Source: an uncultured Jannaschia sp. (GTDB taxonomy: Bacteria > Pseudomonadota > Alphaproteobacteria > Rhodobacterales > Rhodobacteraceae). Taken from it: a DNA stretch of 14,806 nucleotides. Below are positions 13,770-14,806 of this stretch, piece by piece (the first letter of the stretch is position 1; every line of letters starts with the position of its first letter). The translations under genes and the position numbers were made by a program. The stretch spans positions 1-14,806 of the forward strand of contig CALFSY010000098.1 in assembly GCA_937916365.1 (NCBI GenBank). Direction: 5' to 3'. The notes below the pieces were generated by a model. It saw nothing but the letters and a program-made list of their open reading frames with translations, was not told the origin of the DNA and searched no databases.

Positions 13770-14806
13770 TTGATTGAACCCACCACGGCAGTAACTTTTG
13801 CTGCAGCAGCCGGAGCCGCTAAAGCTATTGAGAAGTCAACAGCCGGCCTTATCGATAAGATTTCGCAAAAGTTTAAAGATAAGTATGACGAAATCAAACT
13901 TCTCTTGGATAAGGGCTTGCCAAAATATCTGGAGGCTAACTTTGCAAAATGTGAAAAGCTAAAAACTCTTTTGAACAGAAATGACCCTGTTCCGATTGAA
14001 GAGTGCTTTGTTGCCCCCGATTTTGAGATTCAAGGCCGGACAGAAACGTCAGAAACCTTTCTTGACAGCATCAGCCAAGAAGCCACCAATATCATAACAA
14101 CCGGTCTTGCCGGCAGTGGAAAGTCGGTCTTTCTAAAATTTGCTTTTCGGCAAGTGATTGAGAGAGGGCATACCTATTACCCAATATTTTTCGAGCTTCG
14201 ATCCCTCAATCGCGTTGAGAATAATAAGGGGCTTTTGTTATCAAAAATTTACGAATCAATCCAAGAGTGTTGCGAAACATTCACAAGAGCTCAGTTGGAT
14301 TTCGGATTAAAGTTAGGCGCTTTTTATTTGCTATTGGATGGGTTTGATGAGTTAAATCAGGATCTCCGAGGGCAAATTTCTGAGGAGATAAATGCACTAG
14401 CAAGAAATTTCAATAAGTGTGCCATTGTTGTTACCAGCCGCACTTCGGATGAATTTGTTTCTTAGGAAGGATTCTCAGAGGCAAAGCTGCTACCGTTCAA
14501 CTTAGAAAAGGCGATTGAATACATTACAAAGCTAAAATTCGACACGGAAAAAAAGGCGGACTTCTTAGCCGATTTGGAAACTGGTATTTTTGAAAGCAAC
14601 AAAGACTTTTTGTCAAATCCGCTATTGTCTGCCATGATGTTACTCACCTACGATTCTTTTGGAGAAATTCCTGAAAAGCGGCACATTTTCTAAGCAAAGT
14701 ATTTTGATGTTTTAGCTCCAGCAGGTATTTTATCAAAGTTTTTTACCCGCACTCATACCTTTATCAAGCATCATCAGAACGGCGAAGACCAAAAGCAAAC
14801 AATTTA
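13770..14806 (+). pseudogene. NACHT-domain NTPase, interrupted by two in-frame stops and cut by the right edge
   Basis: The first 231 codons encode an alanine-rich helical N-terminus, then a NACHT NTPase. Walker A is GLAGSGKS (112-119), Walker B LLLDGFDEL (187-195) and sensor 1 VVTSRTSD (220-227). TAG at 14463-14465 stops it, yet the same frame continues with residues expected of the family: LLPFNLEKAIEYITKLKFD, then SNPLLSAMMLLTYDSFGEIP and KRHIF. A second stop, TAA at 14691-14693, replaces what I would expect to be Tyr in an HIFY-type motif, and the frame runs on with FDVL and SKFFTRTHTF to the edge. Related bacterial NACHT proteins are STAND-type anti-phage sensors with a C-terminal sensor region outside this window. 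The segment looks clearly AT-richer than the genes before it, suggesting transfer. Two stops indicate decay; other genes here use TAG and TAA as true stops. A 231-residue truncated product remains possible. Confidence 0.8.

Noticed and set aside
14463..14693. Stop-codon recoding (TAG/TAA read as an amino acid) in the NACHT gene
   Set aside because: Other intact genes in the window end naturally in TAA, and the restriction endonuclease ends in TAG; no recoding element is visible.
1..14806. tRNA genes, CRISPR arrays, riboswitches
   Set aside because: No cloverleaf-like, regularly spaced repeat or known aptamer-like sequence was recognised in any gap; a covariance-model scan would be the decisive test.

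Overview
The window reads as a mid-GC alphaproteobacterial chromosome, most likely Rhodobacterales. The main support is the block DUF6476 / rluD / rpoH, a BamE lipoprotein gene close to a full-length OlsB ornithine-lipid acyltransferase, and the RpoH, TrkH and RluD sequences themselves. Order-level placement is inferred from gene content and remembered synteny, not from a search.

Layout, left to right. At 1-803 (-) is the N-terminal part of a large type ISP/IIG restriction-modification protein, cut by the window edge. At 891-4490 are housekeeping genes: tgt (tRNA queuosine), a small membrane protein of the DUF6476 type on the minus strand, rluD (23S rRNA pseudouridine synthase) whose start codon overlaps the opposing DUF6476 start codon, and rpoH (heat-shock sigma factor) behind a 187-bp leader with a perfect 14-bp palindrome. 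At 4529-10627 every gene is on the minus strand; in transcription order they are trkH (potassium uptake), pepF (M3 oligoendopeptidase), a DNA methyltransferase, an MvaI/BcnI-like restriction endonuclease, and a cytoplasmic staphylococcal-nuclease-like protein with a C-terminal OB-like segment. The methyltransferase and endonuclease abut as TAAATG, look AT-richer than their neighbours, and appear to be a type II restriction-modification cassette set between pepF and the nuclease gene.

At 11003-13733 (+) are bamE, olsB (without olsA), then a two-gene unit: a Tat-exported metal-dependent cyclase/kynurenine-formamidase-like hydrolase and an AhpD/carboxymuconolactone-decarboxylase-like protein. 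From 13770 to the right edge is a low-GC NACHT NTPase gene of the prokaryotic STAND/anti-phage type, interrupted by two in-frame stop codons and therefore apparently decayed.

The overall picture is core genes carrying three separate defence-related insertions: type ISP at the left, MvaI/BcnI-like R-M in the middle, NACHT remnant at the right. No tRNA, rRNA, CRISPR array, transposase or integrase was seen. I did not find a convincingly new multi-gene system. The most unusual points are the broken NACHT gene, the shared CATG start codons of DUF6476/rluD, the rpoH palindrome, the R-M insertion beside an SNase-OB protein, and the Tat-cyclase/AhpD-like pair.
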